Part shown: piece by piece, positions 1 through 8,491 of the stretch
Position numbering within the stretch: the stretch's first letter is position 1
Layout of the letters: the number at the start of each line of letters is the position of its first letter
Translations under genes and position numbers: made by a program
NCBI RefSeq assembly: GCF_012290005.1
Contig: NZ_JAAXMS010000012.1
Span: 62,001-126,000, forward strand
Direction: 5' to 3'
Source: Crateriforma spongiae
GTDB taxonomy: Bacteria; Planctomycetota; Planctomycetia; Pirellulales; Pirellulaceae
Length of the DNA stretch: 64,000 bases
Notes under the pieces: generated by a model
What the model was told of the DNA's origin: nothing
Seen by the model: the letters and a program-made list of their open reading frames with translations, nothing else
Databases searched by the model: none

Positions 1-1437
1 GGCCTGGCATGGCTACCCAAGCTGGCCGCCGACGAAGTGGCCGTTGCCCCGGAACACGTTCGCTTTCATAACGATATTGAACCACTGGTCCGGCTGCTCG
101 AAGACACACCGCGTCGCCAAATCGTCGATCGAGTTTTCGGCGAAATACACAGCGGTCGCAGCTATCAAGAACTCCTTGCCGCACTTTTCCTGGCCGGGAT
201 CCGAAACGTCCAGCCTCGTCCGGCGGTTGGTTTCAAGTTCCACAGCGTGTTGGTCGTCTACTCGGCGCACCAAGCGTCCTTGGCCGCCGTCGACCAACAT
301 CGCTGGACGCCGCTGTTGTGGAGCATCGATTACTTCAAACGTGCCCAACAAACCGACGTTCGCGAAGGCGACTGGACCATGGCCGCCGCGCCGTCATCCA
401 ATCTGCCCGATCCGCAAAAGGCCCTTCAGTCGTTGGACGATGCGTTGACGCAATGGGATGTCGAAGCTGCCGACGCGGCGGCCACCGCGGTCGCACGAAC
501 CGCATCAGCCGCCCAGATTCTGAACCTGTTGTCCAAACACGCCGCCCGTGATTACCGCAGCATTGGTCACAAATCCATTTATCTGGCCAACGCTTTCCGG
601 ACGCTCGGTGTCATCGGCTGGCAACACGCTGAACCAGTCGTGCGTTCCCTGTGTTATGCGATCCTGAATCATACGGGTGATCCGAATCCGGCAACGAGTG
701 ATTTGGAAGTCGATCGAGTCGGGCGATCCAACTGGAAACTTGCCGAACAGTTCTCCGCTGGGTGGTTGTCATCCGAGCGAAAACCGATCGAATCGGCAAC
801 CGTTGCCAAGGAGTTACGAACGGCTTCACCGGAGCAAGCCAGTGAGTTTGTGCTGCAACTGATTCAATCGGGTTGTCATCCCGACAGCGTATACGACGGG
901 ATCATGGTCGCCGCGGCAGAAATGGTTTCTCGTCAAGCGGCCATCGTCCCGCTTCACGCCGTGACAACGTCCAATGCGATGCGTTTCCTGTATCGCACGG
1001 TGCAAGACAACCGCACGCGGCAATGGCTGTTGCTGCAAAACGCAGCGTTCATTCCTCACTTTCGTCGTTCGGCCGAAGACCGTGGAAAGCTGAACGACAC
1101 GGACCTGCTTCAACTCGCCCCGTCGGAAGACGACAGCACAAATTTGGATTCCGTATTTGATCTCGTTCGCAAAGATCGGCCCGAAGCCGCCCGATCCGTT
1201 TTGAAGCTGGCGTCGCAACCACAAGTGACGCATCGCCTGATCGGACAGGCACGCGAGCTGGTTTTTCTGAAAGGAAACGACGCCCACGACTACAAGTTCA
1301 GTTCTGCGGCACTGGAGGATTACCAACAGATTGCCCCCATGTGGCGAGCCCGCTATCTGGCCGGCTGTTCGTATCTGCTTCACGGCCACAGCGAAAGAAC
1401 GACAGACTTAGCAAAACGAGTGCTTCAGTTCGGCTAA
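1..1437 (+). CDS. Alpha-helical protein of unknown function, C-terminal part (cut by window edge)
   Basis: The reading frame is open from base 1, so the true start lies to the left; a GTG at 37 is only an internal in-frame codon. About 478 residues are visible. They are rich in predicted helices with scattered conserved-looking His and Trp residues (for example FKFHSVLVVYSAHQ near residue 82 and YRSIGHKSIYLANAF near 185) and show no membrane segment or classical motif. I do not recognise the family; the helical repeats faintly resemble those of the Tat lipoprotein at 53126-54220, which is an impression only. The gene is followed by 176 bases without a gene and then a decayed DUF1254 gene. That it is real is well supported by the long frame; its function is unknown. 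Confidence 0.75.
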   Translation, partial: GLAWLPKLAADEVAVAPEHVRFHNDIEPLVRLLEDTPRRQIVDRVFGEIHSGRSYQELLAALFLAGIRNVQPRPAVGFKFHSVLVVYSAHQASLAAVDQHRWTPLLWSIDYFKRAQQTDVREGDWTMAAAPSSNLPDPQKALQSLDDALTQWDVEAADAAATAVARTASAAQILNLLSKHAARDYRSIGHKSIYLANAFRTLGVIGWQHAEPVVRSLCYAILNHTGDPNPATSDLEVDRVGRSNWKLAEQFSAGWLSSERKPIESATVAKELRTASPEQASEFVLQLIQSGCHPDSVYDGIMVAAAEMVSRQAAIVPLHAVTTSNAMRFLYRTVQDNRTRQWLLLQNAAFIPHFRRSAEDRGKLNDTDLLQLAPSEDDSTNLDSVFDLVRKDRPEAARSVLKLASQPQVTHRLIGQARELVFLKGNDAHDYKFSSAALEDYQQIAPMWRARYLAGCSYLLHGHSERTTDLAKRVLQFG

Positions 1438-1613
1438 CCGCAATCATTCCGCGTGATTCCTGAGCGCGATGGATGGTCTTCCGCCAAACGGGCAACCGTT
1501 TGATTACACGGTTCGAGACTATGGCGTCAGCGAGATTGTCCTGGATGGGGCATGGCGACCGCTTGAACCAACCCTCTGCCAATAGGGCACACTCTTTTCA
1601 CAATCCACCAACG

Positions 1614-2093
1614 ATGAAACGTCCGATGAGAACCAGTTTTTCGATCCTTCTGCTGATAGTCGCATGGCTCGCCACCGCTCACGCGGAACCGCCCAAGATG
1701 AAGATGACCACCGAAGTCCCGAGTGGCATTGCGACCCCCGACAAGTTGTAAACGAGTATCGGGACGCTGACATCATTTGACGGCGTCCCTGGCGACGGAA
1801 CAACCCAAATGGTCTACAACAACTTAGCGCTGCAACGCGCCCAACACGCGCACCTTTCGTCGATCCAGATTTCGTCCATGTATGCGATGGAACAGGGACT
1901 GCGGAAATTTGGGCCGCCCAACACAACGGCCTAGCTGTTCGAAGATCTGATGGATTCCAAAGCGCTGTTGCTGACCCCCAACACCGTATCGGTTTACATG
2001 GCAACGTGGATGGAAATGGATGATGAGCCCATGGTTTTGGAAACACCACCAAACGTTCGGTTCCACGCGAGATTGATTGAGACATTGGATTGA
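1614..2093 (+). pseudogene. Decayed DUF1254-family secreted protein gene
   Basis: One frame starting at ATG 1614 gives a clear signal peptide (MKRPMRTSFSILLLIVAWLA, then THAEP) and, continuing in the same frame, the order of motifs of DUF1254 proteins: GTLTSFDGVPGDG, YNNLALQRA, SMYAMEQGLRKFG, LFEDLMDSKALLLTPNTVSVY, MVLETPPNV. The frame is interrupted by TAA at 1749-1751 and TAG at 1932-1934, and similarity ends about 12 codons before the TGA at 2091-2093, where a normal family member (roughly 450 residues, DUF1254 plus DUF1214) would continue for another 300. So there are two in-frame nonsense changes plus a large 3' deletion, without frameshifts, which suggests recent decay. The 3' end overlaps the start of the next gene. 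Intact relatives are periplasmic proteins of unclear function. Confidence 0.85.
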
Positions 2094-2581
2094 GTTCTGA
2101 AGACCACCCGTCACCGAAAATCTTGGTCGACGCAGACGCATGCCCGGTTGCCATCAAAGAGATCGTTTACCGGACAGCCAAGCGGCGTGAAATCGAAGCC
2201 ATTGTCGTTGCAAACGAGCCGATCGGGGTGCCGGATTCGCCGTGGGTTCGTCGCGTTGTGGTCAGCAGCGGTGCGGACCAAGCCGATCATGCGATCGTCA
2301 AGATGGTCAACGATGGGGACATCGTGATCGCAGACGACATTCCCTTGGCGGCACGCGTCGTTCAGAAAGGCGGGCTGGTCGTCGGAAGTCGCGGCGACAA
2401 ATACGACGAGAAAACGATTCACAGCCGCCTTGCGACACGTGACCTCATGGAACAACTTCGTTCGGCCGGCGTGGATACCGAAGGGCCCAAACCGTTGAAG
2501 CCGAAGGACGTCCAGGCGTTCGCCAATCAATTGGACCGAGTGCTGACCCGGCGACTAAAGAACTCGCCCGGTGAAGCGTGA
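2090..2581 (+). CDS. YaiI/YqxD family protein (UPF0178, DUF188)
   Basis: A 163-residue protein with the family signature at the N-terminus (ILVDADACPVAIKEIVYR), then DSPWVRRVVV, GADQADHAIV, GDIVIADDIPLAARVV and KGGLVVGSRG. The acidic residues (DAD, DQAD, ADD) are those of a PIN/NYN-like nuclease fold, so metal-dependent nucleic-acid processing is plausible, but the biochemical role of the family is not settled. Full length for the family (about 150). No ATG is available upstream of the conserved part: the frame is closed by a stop at 2078, so the TTG at 2090 is the best start; it overlaps the end of the decayed DUF1254 gene, suggesting the deletion there may have brought this gene close to a foreign upstream region. 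Confidence 0.85.
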   Translation: MSSEDHPSPKILVDADACPVAIKEIVYRTAKRREIEAIVVANEPIGVPDSPWVRRVVVSSGADQADHAIVKMVNDGDIVIADDIPLAARVVQKGGLVVGSRGDKYDEKTIHSRLATRDLMEQLRSAGVDTEGPKPLKPKDVQAFANQLDRVLTRRLKNSPGEA

Positions 2582-2623
2582 TGCGGCGAACCGCTCCCTG
2601 ATCGCCTTCGGCGTTCCGGTGGT

Positions 2624-3538
2624 CTAGTAGATCGACGGAACGAAGACTTCTTTTGGTATCGGATTGCGTTGATAGTCGTCGCTGCGTCGCCGTTCAGGGA
2701 GCTTGACCGAATCTTGTTCGACTTCCTGATAGGGAATCTGCTGCAACAGATGGTGGATGCAATTCAAACGGGCTCGCTTCTTGTTGTTGCCGTCCACGAT
2801 CCACCACGGGGCGCCTTCCAAGTTGGTTTTCTCCAACATGATTTCTTTGGCAACGGTGTACTGTTCCCACCGACGGCGTGATTCCAAGTCCATCGGACTC
2901 AGCTTCCACTGCTTCAGCGGGTCATCAATGCGGCACTGAAATCGAAACGCCTGTTCTTCGTCGGAGATCGAAAACCAATACTTCAACAAGTGGGTTCCCG
3001 ACGAAACGATCATCCGTTCGAAATCTGGGACGGTCCGAAAAAACTCCTGATACTCTTCTTCGGTGCAAAATCCCATGACGCGTTCCACACCGGCGCGGTT
3101 GTACCAACTGCGGTCGAACAGCACGATTTCGCCGCCGGCGGGAAGATGCGGTACATAGCGTTGAAAGTACCACTGCGTCTTTTCGCGCTCATTGGGTGCC
3201 GGCAGAGCGGCGACGCGACAAACACGCGGATTCAGCCGCTGGGTGATGCGTTTGATCACGCCGCCTTTTCCCGCCGCGTCGCGGCCTTCGAAGATGACCG
3301 CAATCTTTGATTTCGTGGCAACCACCCATTCCTGCAACTTGACCAATTCGATCTGCAGTCGCAGCAGGTGGCGAAAATACTGGGTGCGTGTCAGTTTCGG
3401 TTGCCTGCCATCGTCGTTGCGTTTCTCCTCGGTCTGATCAAGCAGCAGATCACGCAGTTCGGCTTCGACTTCTTCGTCGATCGAATCCAACACTTCCTCG
3501 CGGATACGTTGATAGTCATCCATCTTTATTCTTGTCAC
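2624..3538 (-). CDS. ppk2: PPK2-family polyphosphate kinase
   Basis: PPK2 enzymes transfer phosphate between polyphosphate and nucleoside di- or monophosphates in the cytoplasm. The 304-residue protein has a Walker A loop GRDAAGKGG (residues 85-93), the lid and Walker B region FDRSWYNRAGVERVMGF (from about 141), and the family's R-x-A-A-L-P-A-P stretch after the P-loop. Its single-domain length fits class I or III PPK2; substrate class cannot be told by eye. An N-terminal charged helix (residues 1-45) precedes the kinase domain. A second ATG at codon 6 is an alternative start. It is the last gene of a minus-strand operon after a Na/Pi transporter gene and a small coiled-coil gene (gaps of 9 and 25 bases), coupling phosphate uptake with polyphosphate use. 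Confidence 0.93.
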   Translation of the reverse strand: MTRIKMDDYQRIREEVLDSIDEEVEAELRDLLLDQTEEKRNDDGRQPKLTRTQYFRHLLRLQIELVKLQEWVVATKSKIAVIFEGRDAAGKGGVIKRITQRLNPRVCRVAALPAPNEREKTQWYFQRYVPHLPAGGEIVLFDRSWYNRAGVERVMGFCTEEEYQEFFRTVPDFERMIVSSGTHLLKYWFSISDEEQAFRFQCRIDDPLKQWKLSPMDLESRRRWEQYTVAKEIMLEKTNLEGAPWWIVDGNNKKRARLNCIHHLLQQIPYQEVEQDSVKLPERRRSDDYQRNPIPKEVFVPSIY

Positions 3539-3564
3539 GTCGCCGTCTTCGGTTTGCTTGGTGA

Positions 3565-3789
3565 TCAGTCCTTGGAACGGTATTCGGCCAGCAGCGCCGC
3601 AAGGAATTCCTTGATCGTATTCAGTGACAGTTCGGCACCGCGCATGTGTTCTTCCAGATGGTCGATTTGAATCTGTTGAGCCTGACTCTCACGCCGCGCC
3701 AGTTCGGATTCCAATTCGACCAATGTTTTCTCGGTATCGGCGATCAGCCTGCGAATGCTGTGCGTCGAAATCTTCTTGATATCCGTCAC
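3565..3789 (-). CDS. Small coiled-coil protein in the phosphate operon
   Basis: A 74-residue soluble protein that is almost entirely one or two charged amphipathic helices (LIADTEKTLVELESELARRE, then AQQIQIDHLEEHMRGAELSL), so a coiled coil or helical hairpin is likely. No cysteines, no signal, no recognised domain. It sits 9 bases downstream of the Na/Pi transporter gene and 25 bases upstream of ppk2, on the same strand. The transporter here is short and lacks the cytoplasmic PhoU-like helical tail that many of its relatives carry, so this mini-protein could serve as a detached regulator; this is inference from position and helix content only. Confidence 0.7.
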   Translation of the reverse strand: MTDIKKISTHSIRRLIADTEKTLVELESELARRESQAQQIQIDHLEEHMRGAELSLNTIKEFLAALLAEYRSKD

Positions 3790-3798
3790 AGTGATCTC

Positions 3799-5004
3799 CT
3801 AAACGATGCTGGAAACACCGAGGCAGATCCCCGGAATGATGAAAAAGACGCCCAAAATATACGCCAGGGCGACAAACTTGTTCTCGGCCGCGGTCACCCC
3901 CATCCATTCCGCCGCACGAACCGGCATGAATCGTAGCAGGGGGATTCCGTAAATGATCAGCACGCCCAGAACGTTGTACGTCAAGTGAATGAATGCGATC
4001 TGCAGCGCTGCATTCGCGTTGCCATCGACGGCCGTCGCCGCCAGCAACGCCGTGATGCAAGTTCCGATGTTCGCCCCCAGTGTGAACGGATAGATCTGTT
4101 TGAGACCAAAGGCTCCTGATCCAGCCAACGGGACCATCAAAGATGTGGTGGTGGATGATGACTGGACGAAAACAGTGACGATGGTTCCTGAAACGATTCC
4201 CGATATCGGTCCTTTGCCGATCGCGGCGTGCATGATCTCTTTGGCTTTACCCACCATCAATTGCTTCAACAGTTTGCCGACGTAGTGGATGGTAATAAAA
4301 ATCAATACCACCCCGCCAACAATCAGCAGTACGCCGCCCACTTGGTCACCCAATTCCAATGCGTAATGCTTCGCATTGCCGACCACGGGTTTGGTCGCGG
4401 CTTTAACAAAATTTAAATTCCCCATCGACGCGTCTTCGACCACAAACAACCCGGCCAAAGCACTACCGATCTTTTCAAGAAATCCGAACGCCATCTCCAA
4501 GGGCAGGAAGATGACCACCGACAGCAAATTGAAAAAGTCGTGTACCGTCGCCGCAGAAAACGCGCGAGCGAATTCCTTCTTTTCACGGACATGCCCCAGC
4601 GAAACAATGGTGTTAGTGATCGAGGTTCCGATGTTCGCCCCCATCACCATTGGCACCGCAACAGAAACGGGCAGCCCGCCGGCAACCAACCCGACGATGA
4701 TCGATGTCACCGTCGATGACGATTGAATCAACGCGGTCGCAACGGTCCCCACCACCAAGCCGGCGAACGGGTTGGTGGCGAAGGCAAACATTTCTTTGGC
4801 TTCGTCGCCGGTGGCGGCCTTGAATCCCGAACCGATCAGACCGACGGCACAGATCAAGAAATAGACCAACATCGCCACGGCCAGCCACTGGATCAAATTG
4901 GACTTTGACGAAGTGGCTTCCAACAGTTGCGGATCGGGTTCCAGCAACGATTCGCCAACGATTTCGTTGCCTTTTACGCCCGTCGCTGCCGTGGCGTCGC
5001 TCAT
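3799..5004 (-). CDS. Na/Pi cotransporter family protein (NptA/PNaS type)
   Basis: This inner-membrane protein should import phosphate with sodium. It is 401 residues long with the duplicated QSSS signature of the family: ALIQSSSTVTSIIVGLVAGG in the first half and FVQSSSTTTSLMVPLAGSG in the second, each followed by a GANIGT motif (MGANIGTSITNTIVSLGHV; LGANIGTCITALLAATAV). About eight to ten membrane segments are visible. The start was set at the ATG ending at 5004 (MSDATAATGVKGNE); the frame is open further upstream, but that stretch reads like noncoding sequence. There is no PhoU-like tail. It heads an operon with a coiled-coil mini-protein and ppk2. Regulation by phosphate is likely but no Pho box was identified. 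Confidence 0.92.
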   Translation of the reverse strand: MSDATAATGVKGNEIVGESLLEPDPQLLEATSSKSNLIQWLAVAMLVYFLICAVGLIGSGFKAATGDEAKEMFAFATNPFAGLVVGTVATALIQSSSTVTSIIVGLVAGGLPVSVAVPMVMGANIGTSITNTIVSLGHVREKKEFARAFSAATVHDFFNLLSVVIFLPLEMAFGFLEKIGSALAGLFVVEDASMGNLNFVKAATKPVVGNAKHYALELGDQVGGVLLIVGGVVLIFITIHYVGKLLKQLMVGKAKEIMHAAIGKGPISGIVSGTIVTVFVQSSSTTTSLMVPLAGSGAFGLKQIYPFTLGANIGTCITALLAATAVDGNANAALQIAFIHLTYNVLGVLIIYGIPLLRFMPVRAAEWMGVTAAENKFVALAYILGVFFIIPGICLGVSSIV

Positions 5005-5282
5005 GATTTTTCTCAATAGATTCGCATCGAAAAGATAGATCGGTGGACCACGGGACGCCTCGCAAACGGCACCTGTCAGAGGGATGTCATCACCTAACCA
5101 CACGCCAGGCTCAGCCTGAGCATTCGGGTCGGGTTTGCCTAGACATCGTGCCACCGATTCGCCGAATCTTAACAAAGCGAAAACGAATCGGGCGACTTAC
5201 AGGGTGCGACAGCTCTGGAGTTGCCCCCCCCGCGGCCGATCACAACTCTGTGTTCGCTTGCCAGCGGGCGGTCCGCCGACCG

Positions 5283-5621
5283 TTACGATTTCGTTGCATC
5301 ACGGTTGCCCATCCTCGCCGGTGGACTGGTCGCTTCAATGGCCACCAGTTTTTCCAGTATTCGATAGCGGTGTGGGGCTCCTTCAGGCACCATCCACGAA
5401 TCGCCACGGTGCAGCGTGGCGGTTTCGCCATCCAGATCGATCTCCAACCGGCCCTGGATCACATAGCCGACGGTTTCGTACTTTCGCGTCCGCATGTCCG
5501 CCCAACCGCAGGGCGATGCTTCCCAGCGTCGCATCGCGACTTGTTTGCCCGTCGCCAAATAGTCTTGGCCCATATCACCGGACGGTGCAGTTTCAGTGGG
5601 AGTGACTTGAGGAATATCCAT
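5283..5621 (-). CDS. Single-domain cupin protein
   Basis: A 112-residue protein with a cupin beta-barrel pattern: YETVGYVIQGRLEIDLDGE (first cupin motif region, glycine-rich turn) and HRGDSWMVPEGAPHRYRILE (second motif with PxGxPH). The usual metal-binding His pair of motif 1 is not obvious, while the His residues of motif 2 are present, so metal binding is uncertain. Such stand-alone cupins act as small-molecule binding or isomerase-type proteins; no substrate can be assigned. It is monocistronic, divergent from the transporter gene downstream at 5999 with about 380 bases between. Confidence 0.82.
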   Translation of the reverse strand: MDIPQVTPTETAPSGDMGQDYLATGKQVAMRRWEASPCGWADMRTRKYETVGYVIQGRLEIDLDGETATLHRGDSWMVPEGAPHRYRILEKLVAIEATSPPARMGNRDATKS

Positions 5622-5998
5622 CAGCGTTTGCTTTCACTTTCAAAGGATCGTCTTGATTGTGTTGGTGCGTTCAGGCCACCACGTCTTCGCGTTAACGATG
5701 TTGCAAAAGCCGGACCCTATTGACGATCCCAAAGAAAACGCTTCGGCCAGTGACGTGACCTCCACAACATCATGCGTTTCGCTGAATGGTCGTGGGCTCG
5801 GCAAGGGCTTGGCAAGTCGGTGATTTTTCTTTCCAGCGCGTGCTCAATCGCGTGGGCCGACGGGTTCAACAAGATCGGCCGAAACACTGTTCGGTCAGCG
5901 TGCAGCAGTGCCAACGGCACAAGGTTTGCGAATCAGAGGATGCCTCGGTCATCTTCAGACCGTTCCGCACGCCCCCCTTACACGGCCAAAGCCCACGC
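5622..5998. other. Intergenic region between divergent cupin and AI-2E transporter genes
   Basis: The 377 bases hold the upstream regions of two divergent genes. The frame of the AI-2E gene is open across part of it, but the residues there lack the pattern of a conserved protein, so I treat it as noncoding. No repeat, RNA gene or clear operator was recognised. Confidence 0.5.
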
Positions 5999-7975
5999 AT
6001 GGCAAAAGCGAAATCGGACCTTGCGACCATCGCCGCAGTCGCTCAGTTGCTAGGCGTCGTGGTCGCCGTGGCAGCTTTGTTTTTTGCTCGCGAAGTCTTC
6101 ATTCCGCTCGCCCTTGGGTTGCTGCTTTCGTTCCTGCTCAGCCCTATCGTCGACCGCCTGCATCGTTGGGGCGTTCCCAATGTCGCGGCGGTCGTTGCAA
6201 CAGCCGCCCTGGCATTTCTGTTCTTGGCGGGGCTTTTCAGTTTACTCGGTCGCGAACTGACCACCTTGGTCGGTCAACTGCCGGAATACCGCCATGAATT
6301 GATCGACAAGGCTCGTGGCGTTGCCGGCCTGACCGGTGGTGTGGGCGGGTCGCTGGATGAATTGGCGGAAGACGTCAGCGAGGCGATCGAAGAGGGCACC
6401 GAACTGGAACCGGGCGAATCCGAAGCCGACGACGCAGAAGATCCGAGCGCGGAAGCAGCGTCGTCGCCGACTCTGATTCAAAAGTGGACCGATCGCCTGT
6501 TGCCGGAACCCTTGACCCAAGAAAAGCCGGACAACGATGGTTCGTCCTTGAAGCGGCCGCTGTATGTCAAAACCGTTCAACCAAACGCGCCCCTGGCGTC
6601 CTGGGCGACGACCGCGGGCACCGTTCTGGGGCCCTTGGCAACCGCGGGACTGGTCAGCGTGTTTGCATTGTTCCTATTGATTTACCGTGATGACTTACGA
6701 GACCGAATCATCGCGGTGGTCAGCCACGGCGACTATGTGACCACCACCGAAGCGATGAATGAAGCGGGCGAACGAATCAGCCGCTACTTGATCGCGCAAA
6801 CCATGATCAACGTGGTCTATGGAATCCTGCTAGCAGTCGGGCTGTCTTTGATCGGCGCGTTGATGACGGACGATGGTTTTCCAAACGCAGTATTGTGGGG
6901 CGTCCTTGCCATCTTCTTGCGCTACATTCCCTATATTGGCCCCACGGCCGCCGCGATATTTCCATCGGCCATCGCGTTAGCGGTGTTCCCAGGCTACAGC
7001 GTTTTTCTGACCGTGGTCGTGCTGATCGCCACGATGGAACTGATCTGCAACAACATCGTCGAACCATGGTTGTACGGCAGCAGTACGGGGATTTCCGCCA
7101 TCGCCGTGATCACGGCCGCAGTGTTCTGGGGCTGGTTGTGGGGCCCCGTCGGACTGTTGCTGTCCACGCCCTTGACGGTCTGTTTGGTGGTCGCCGGCCG
7201 GTACGTGCCAAGCTTTCGTATTTTGACGACGCTGTTGGGTGAAGACGTTCAAATCAAACCTGGAATGAGGTTTTATCAGCGTCTGTTGGCCGGCGATGAA
7301 CTACGCGCCAGTGAACTGTTGCGTGAACGCATCGAATCCCAGGGTTTCCCCGCCACGTGCGACGATGTCATCGTGCCGGCATTGAAGCGCATTCGCCTGG
7401 ACCACGATGCCGATCATTTAAACGAGGCGGATGCGAATCGTTTGTTCGCACTCGCAGGCGGCTTGATCGCCGATTGCAAAACCATGACAGGCGATCCAGC
7501 AGATGAAGTCGACGCGTCATTGGACGACGCACCGGGGCTTCCCACAATGATCGGCTGCACGTCGCATCATTTCAGCGAAACTTTGGTGTTGAATCTTTTG
7601 CGGATCGGCGGCGGCGGAACGTACCACTTGAATGTCATTGATGACGACGTCATGCCAGACGACGCCGGACGCACCATCAAGGATCATGATCCGCCCTTGG
7701 TGGTGATCGCATTGCTTCCCAAAGGCGGCTTCCCACAAACGCGTTACCTTTGCCAGGCGATCCGTGATGAAGGCTACACCGGTCCAATCATTGTGTCGGC
7801 TCTGGGACGATTCAAGAATTACGATCGGCTGTTCGTCGGGCTACGAAAAGCGGGCGCGACTTACATGACAACGACTTTCACCCAGACACAGAACAAAATG
7901 GAAAGCCTTCTAAGGCGACACGCACGGCCGGCCTGCCACATGTCGTCGGTCGCTGCGGCCGAAACGTCCCCATGA
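5999..7975 (+). CDS. AI-2E family transporter (PerM/YdiK type) with extra C-terminal Rossmann-like domain
   Basis: The first ~415 residues are a PF01594-type permease: paired N-terminal helices (FIPLALGLLLSFLLSPIVD), a long acidic loop (about residues 100-190, many Glu and Asp), then the conserved C-terminal helices with RYIPYIGPTAAAIFP, IVEPWLYGSSTGISAIAVI and WGPVGLLLSTPLTVCLVV. Relatives export small molecules or ions. After residue ~417 follows a soluble region of ~240 residues. Its last 120 residues (GCTSHHFSETLVLNLLRIGG, then DPPLVVIALLPKG, GPIIVSALG, LRKAGATYMTTTF) have the spacing of a B12-binding-type Rossmann fold, but the cobalamin-binding DxHxxG is not visible. The start was set at ATG 5999 (MAKAKSDLATIAA), directly ahead of the first hydrophobic helix; the frame extends upstream without coding character. 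A response regulator gene follows after 46 bases. Confidence 0.88.
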   Translation: MAKAKSDLATIAAVAQLLGVVVAVAALFFAREVFIPLALGLLLSFLLSPIVDRLHRWGVPNVAAVVATAALAFLFLAGLFSLLGRELTTLVGQLPEYRHELIDKARGVAGLTGGVGGSLDELAEDVSEAIEEGTELEPGESEADDAEDPSAEAASSPTLIQKWTDRLLPEPLTQEKPDNDGSSLKRPLYVKTVQPNAPLASWATTAGTVLGPLATAGLVSVFALFLLIYRDDLRDRIIAVVSHGDYVTTTEAMNEAGERISRYLIAQTMINVVYGILLAVGLSLIGALMTDDGFPNAVLWGVLAIFLRYIPYIGPTAAAIFPSAIALAVFPGYSVFLTVVVLIATMELICNNIVEPWLYGSSTGISAIAVITAAVFWGWLWGPVGLLLSTPLTVCLVVAGRYVPSFRILTTLLGEDVQIKPGMRFYQRLLAGDELRASELLRERIESQGFPATCDDVIVPALKRIRLDHDADHLNEADANRLFALAGGLIADCKTMTGDPADEVDASLDDAPGLPTMIGCTSHHFSETLVLNLLRIGGGGTYHLNVIDDDVMPDDAGRTIKDHDPPLVVIALLPKGGFPQTRYLCQAIRDEGYTGPIIVSALGRFKNYDRLFVGLRKAGATYMTTTFTQTQNKMESLLRRHARPACHMSSVAAAETSP

Positions 7976-8021
7976 ATGCACCATCCCTGACAGGAGCCGT
8001 GGGCACTGCCTACGAATCACC

Positions 8022-8414
8022 ATGCCCACCATTTTGATTGTGGAAGATCACGATGACATCCGTGATATGATCGCCCGCCGTATGGAGAAGCATGGCTTTT
8101 CCGTGGTTACCGCTGGCAACGGCGTCGAAGGAGTGCTGGCGGCGGCCCAGTCGGCCCCGGCGCTGATCTTGATGGACATCAATATGCCCGAACTTGATGG
8201 CATCGAAGCCACGATGCAAATCCGCGCCGCTGCCCCGAACCAGCAAACCCCGGTGATTGCGCTGACGGCGTACGCCTTGCCAGGCGATGCCGCACGCGCC
8301 AAAGCCGCGGGGTGTGATGATTTTCATCCCAAGCCCGTGGACTTCGATCGACTGTTTCAACAGATCGAACACCTGATCGGACAGACGACTAGCGGCTTGG
8401 ATCCGTCATCCTGA
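8022..8414 (+). CDS. Stand-alone response regulator receiver domain (CheY-like)
   Basis: A 130-residue single receiver domain. The acidic pocket (E8, D9), phosphoacceptor D52 (ILMDINMPELDG), T82 (ALTAYA) and K104 (FHPKPV) are all present, so it should be phosphorylatable. There is no output domain; such proteins act by protein contact. It is 46 bases downstream of the AI-2E-type transporter gene, whose C-terminal soluble domain is a conceivable partner, and 77 bases upstream of a GH13 enzyme gene. No histidine kinase is adjacent on the same strand; the nearest is at 11884-13101 with its own NtrC partner. Confidence 0.93.
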   Translation: MPTILIVEDHDDIRDMIARRMEKHGFSVVTAGNGVEGVLAAAQSAPALILMDINMPELDGIEATMQIRAAAPNQQTPVIALTAYALPGDAARAKAAGCDDFHPKPVDFDRLFQQIEHLIGQTTSGLDPSS

Positions 8415-8491
8415 CGCCTTGCCCCTGATTTGATTCATCCCCCCGGTCCAACGTCGCTCCCTTCTCTCAATCGTCGTATTGATCAAAAACC

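Noticed and set aside
1749-1934. Stop-codon reassignment or programmed readthrough of the DUF1254 gene
   Set aside because: Two different stops (TAA and TAG) plus a 3' deletion are more simply explained as decay; other genes in the window use these codons as normal stops.
1519-2157. A 212-residue minus-strand frame across the DUF1254 region
   Set aside because: It is antisense to the decayed gene, whose plus-strand protein motifs are conserved in order.
5786-5998. N-terminal extension of the AI-2E-type transporter
   Set aside because: The additional 71 residues have no hydrophobic or conserved pattern and the ATG at 5999 is directly before the family start.
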